A stretch of DNA of 64,000 nucleotides from Agrococcus casei LMG 22410 (GTDB lineage Bacteria > Actinomycetota > Actinomycetes > Actinomycetales > Microbacteriaceae): NCBI RefSeq assembly GCF_900163565.1, contig NZ_FUHU01000038.1, positions 1 to 64,000 of the forward strand, read 5' to 3'. The notes under the pieces were generated by a model, which was not told the origin of the DNA, did not search any database, and saw only the letters and a program-made list of their open reading frames with translations. The number at the start of each line of letters is the position of its first letter. The first letter of the stretch is position 1. The translations under genes were made by a program, and so were the position numbers. This document shows, piece by piece, positions 61,603-64,000 of the stretch.

Positions 61603-62561
61603 GCGTGGCTCCTCTCGTCTCGCACTCGTTCTGCGGCCCGGAGTCGGGCCGGAATCGATCTGGGGTTTCGCTGCTGCTCCTGCTCGTCGGCGACTTCGGC
61701 TCCCCGCGTCAGCAGGTAGAAGTCGGGCGCGAACTGCGGAAGGTCGACGGGCAGGTCCACAGGAGCGGTCGACGTGGACGCGTCTCGCAGCACGCGCTTG
61801 ACCATGCGGTCCTCATGCGACTGGTAGGCCATCACGACGATGCGCCCGCCCTGGTCGAGCGCCGAGAGCGCTGCCGGCAGCGCCGCCGCGAGCACATCGA
61901 GCTCTTGATTGACCGCGATGCGCAGCGCCTGGAAGACGCGCTTCGCCGGGTGGCCGGCGTTCTTCAGCTTGGCCGGTGTCGCATCCTGCAGCACCTGGAC
62001 GAGCTGCGCACTGGTCTCGAGCGGCTCGACCGCCCGCGCCGACACGATCGCGTCTGCGTAGCGCTTGGCCAGCTTCTCGTCGCCGTAGTCGCGGAACATG
62101 CGGGCCAGCTCGCTCGCCGACTGAGCAGCCAGGATGCTCGCTGCAGTCACGTCGCCGGTCTGGTCCATGCGCATGTCGAGGGGTGCGTCTCGCGAATATG
62201 CGAATCCGCGCTCGGCCGCGTCGAGCTGCAGGCTCGAGACGCCGAGATCGAACAGCACGCCCTGCACTCGCTTTCGCCCGGCAGCCTCGAGCGCAGCGTC
62301 GATGCCGTCATAGGTCTCGTGCACGAACGTGACGCGATCGGAGAATCGGGCCAGCCGCTCCCCCGCCAGCCGGATGGCGTCGGGGTCGCGGTCGATGCCG
62401 ATCACGTGCAGGTCGGGAAAGCGCTCGAGCAGGGCTTCTGAGTGGCCGCCCATGCCGAGTGTCGCGTCGATGACGGCGGCGCCGGGCACCGAGACGGCAG
62501 GCTCGAGCAGCTCGATGCATCGGTCGAGGAGAACAGGTGTGTGCAGGTCTGCGGCTTTCAT
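61599..62561 (-). CDS. rsmH: 16S rRNA (cytosine-1402 N4) methyltransferase
   Basis: A 320-residue SAM-dependent enzyme (MraW). HTPVLLDRCIELL leads, the SAM site is IDATLGMGGHSEALLE, and VLFDLGVSSLQLDAAERGF and the catalytic region FQALRIAVNQELDVL are intact. The stop overlaps the ftsL start (ATGA). Confidence 0.95.
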   Translation of the reverse strand: MKAADLHTPVLLDRCIELLEPAVSVPGAAVIDATLGMGGHSEALLERFPDLHVIGIDRDPDAIRLAGERLARFSDRVTFVHETYDGIDAALEAAGRKRVQGVLFDLGVSSLQLDAAERGFAYSRDAPLDMRMDQTGDVTAASILAAQSASELARMFRDYGDEKLAKRYADAIVSARAVEPLETSAQLVQVLQDATPAKLKNAGHPAKRVFQALRIAVNQELDVLAAALPAALSALDQGGRIVVMAYQSHEDRMVKRVLRDASTSTAPVDLPVDLPQFAPDFYLLTRGAEVADEQEQQRNPRSIPARLRAAERVRDERSHA

Positions 62562-62650
62562 GTGAACCGGCTTCTCGAACCCTGATCCTCATCCGCAGCG
62601 CGCCGCCGGGGAAGGTGCTTCGCGTTGCAGCTGAGGGTCACAGTCCGAGA

Positions 62651-63082
62651 TCAGAAGATGCCGGGAATCACCTCCTCGGTCTGCGATGCGAAGGCGCTCT
62701 CACGCTCGGTGTAGTAGTCGTTCCAGGTCTCGGTGTCCCAGATCTCAGCGCGGTCGCCCACGCCGATGACCGTGAGGTCTTTCTTCAGCCCCGCGTAGTC
62801 GCGCAGGTTGGCAGGCACCGGGATGCGGTGCTGGCTGTCGGGCTGCTCGTTCGATGCGCCCGAGAGGAAGAGGCGCAGGAAGTCACGGGCGGCAGGGCTC
62901 GTCATCGGCGCCTGGCGGATGCGCTCGTGCACTCGTTCGAACTCGACAGCGCTGAACACGTAGATGCAGCGCTCCTGCCCGCGAGTGAGGACGATGCCCG
63001 AGTCGAGCTCGCTGCGGAACTTCGCCGGGAGGATGACTCGGCCCTTCTCGTCGAGCTTCGGGGAGTGCGTGCCGAGCAGCAT
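62651..63082 (-). CDS. mraZ: Transcriptional regulator MraZ
   Basis: A 143-residue protein with two AbrB-like swapped-hairpin folds; [17 protein letters not shown] is the first and [15 protein letters not shown] the second DXXXR-type element. MraZ regulates its own dcw operon by binding repeats upstream. Start at 63082 fixed by GGGAGG; a start seven residues earlier is disfavoured. Confidence 0.96.
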   Translation of the reverse strand: MLLGTHSPKLDEKGRVILPAKFRSELDSGIVLTRGQERCIYVFSAVEFERVHERIRQAPMTSPAARDFLRLFLSGASNEQPDSQHRIPVPANLRDYAGLKKDLTVIGVGDRAEIWDTETWNDYYTERESAFASQTEEVIPGIF

Positions 63083-63117
63083 GTCGGCCTCCCTTCTGCT
63101 CACAGCCGTCTACGTGT

Positions 63118-63146
63118 GCGCCACTTTACTCCACTTTGCGCCACAG
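63118..63146 (-). promoter_or_regulatory. MraZ operator: three GTGG repeats at 10-bp spacing
   Basis: Reading the minus strand upstream of mraZ: TGTGGCGCAAAGTGGAGTAA then AGTGGCG. GTGG occurs three times exactly 10 bp apart (plus-strand CCAC at 63121, 63131 and 63141), close to the AAAGTGG-type repeats bound by MraZ in other bacteria. It lies about 40-60 bases before the start, so it overlaps the promoter or first transcribed bases. Confidence 0.8.
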
Positions 63147-63246
63147 ACCTACACAAATTCTGAGAATGGGCGTGTTCCGCCCAGTATTCGCCTGGTGGAG
63201 GAGTTTGGAGCAGAACTGGCGATCCGCGACACTTTCGGGCACAGAA

Positions 63247-63280
63247 AAGCGCCCAGCGAGCAGATGCTCGCTGGGCGCTT
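63247..63280. terminator. Perfect hairpin terminator for the DUF3040 gene
   Basis: AAGCGCCCAGCGAGCA, two-base loop GA, then its exact complement TGCTCGCTGGGCGCTT. It stands 16 bases downstream of the DUF3040 stop, and reading on the minus strand it is followed by TTCTGTG. Confidence 0.85.
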
Positions 63281-63296
63281 CAGCCAGTTGTGGGCG

Positions 63297-63686
63297 TCAG
63301 TCGCGCTCTTGGCGCTTGTCCCATTCGTCGCTCATGCGGTCCATGAACGAGGAGCCAGTCTTCGCCTTGCCGCCTGAGCTGCCCGATGCGCCGGCCTTGC
63401 CGCCGCTCTCGGCGTCAGACTCGGCTGCGGGCTTCGAAGCACTGAATGCCACGACGAGCCCGGCGACGGCTGCCACGAATCCGACGGCGCCGATGACGAT
63501 CAGCTTGGTGGCGACGCCGGCCAGCACGATGCCGAGGCCCACGAGCACGATGAGCAGGCCGATGGCCACACGTGTGTAGTTGACCGTGCGCGGCCCCGTC
63601 GAGACCGAGACAGTGTCGGCTTCGCGCTTGTAGAGGTTGCGCTCCATCTCGTCGAGCAGGCGCTGTTCCTCTTCAGACAGTGGCAT
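63297..63686 (-). CDS. DUF3040 membrane protein
   Basis: A 129-residue actinobacterial protein of unknown function. A charged N-terminus (PLSEEEQRLLDEMERNLYK) precedes two adjacent membrane helices (about 39-59 and 62-82), then a Gly/Ser/Lys-rich tail with WDKRQERD. Start at 63686 gives the family N-terminus. Genes of this family often sit beside mraZ. Divergent from the polyprenyl synthetase with a 65-base gap. Confidence 0.85.
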   Translation of the reverse strand: MPLSEEEQRLLDEMERNLYKREADTVSVSTGPRTVNYTRVAIGLLIVLVGLGIVLAGVATKLIVIGAVGFVAAVAGLVVAFSASKPAAESDAESGGKAGASGSSGGKAKTGSSFMDRMSDEWDKRQERD

Positions 63687-63751
63687 GCAGCTTCCAATCA
63701 CTAGGCGGGCGTGACGTCAATTCTACGCCACACCTTCACTAGACTGAAAAG

Positions 63752-64000
63752 GTGTCCAGTTCGAATCGCTTTGCCATGCGCGTCAATGAGGTCCTGAAGG
63801 CGTTCGTCGCCGAGCGAAAGACTCAGATGACGCAGATCGCGCCCGAGCTGAGCGCCCTCAGCGACGAGGCCGCAGCCCTCCTCGCAGGCGGCAAGCGGGT
63901 TCGCGCCGGCTTCGTCTACTGGGGCTGGCAGTCGGTAGTCGCGGCCAAGCCAGGCGCCCACCACACCACCGGCAGCGAGATCGACCCCGGGTTCCCTCCT
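63752..64000 (+). CDS. Polyprenyl synthetase, N-terminal part (runs off the window)
   Basis: Open to the right edge for 83 residues from GTG at 63752. The sequence ALLAGGKRVRAGF matches the substrate-binding GGKRxRP region of trans-prenyl diphosphate synthases, which make geranylgeranyl or longer isoprenoid diphosphates; the DDxxD motifs would lie beyond the window. TAGACT at 63740-63745 is a possible -10 very close to the start, implying a nearly leaderless transcript. Confidence 0.85.
   Translation, partial: MSSSNRFAMRVNEVLKAFVAERKTQMTQIAPELSALSDEAAALLAGGKRVRAGFVYWGWQSVVAAKPGAHHTTGSEIDPGFPP

Overview
The window is a high-GC actinobacterial chromosome segment, most likely from the family Microbacteriaceae. 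Supporting signs are the gene orders hisD-nrdR-pyrD, ctaC-ctaD-ctaF and dnaG-dgt-dus-glyS, the actinobacterial dcw cluster without ftsA but with sepF, yggT and divIVA downstream of ftsZ, DUF3040/DUF3043 proteins, GTG/TTG starts, and a MurE specificity motif that departs from the diaminopimelate type. Genus cannot be fixed from the sequence alone.

Left end (1-5175): the right-hand part of an integrated mobile element. It carries the C-terminal half of a conjugative coupling ATPase, a replication-relaxation type protein, a secreted lipoprotein, a Fic-fold protein whose catalytic histidine is glutamine, and an oligoribonuclease-like DEDDh exonuclease. It ends in an iteron-like 12-bp triple repeat, a perfect 17-bp inverted repeat and the 3' fragment of a CAU-anticodon tRNA, which I read as the attachment-site scar. 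The integrase and the intact tRNA would lie to the left, outside the window.

5193-16210: a GT4 glycosyltransferase and a DMT-like permease, peptide deformylase, then a heme-acquisition island: heme oxygenase, tandem DtxR-type iron boxes, a cell-wall protein with four HtaA domains and an LAQTG sortase signal, and the hmuTUV heme ABC importer. It is followed by an acyl-CoA ligase and tRNA-Asn.

16269-27951: housekeeping genes dnaG, dgt, dus and glyS on the minus strand; a plus-strand patch with a DUF222 protein lacking its HNH end, a RES-like protein and a DinB-like protein; then uppS, recO and leuA on the minus strand. leuA is preceded by a 14-residue leader peptide with four consecutive leucine codons. 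Those codons can pair with the leuA ribosome binding site, suggesting translational attenuation.

27952-40448: an ABC exporter with its two-component system, the cytochrome oxidase genes ctaC-ctaD-ctaF, an A-type Fe-S carrier, an M20 dipeptidase, a DUF3043 membrane protein, and hisD-nrdR-pyrD.

40434-64000: dnaE, rluD-type synthase, lspA, divIVA, yggT, sepF, yggS, ftsZ, ftsQ, murC, murG, ftsW, murD, mraY, murF, murE, ftsI, ftsL, rsmH and mraZ, all on the minus strand. This is the division and cell-wall cluster, controlled at its head by a three-repeat MraZ operator. A DUF3040 gene and the start of a polyprenyl synthetase close the window.
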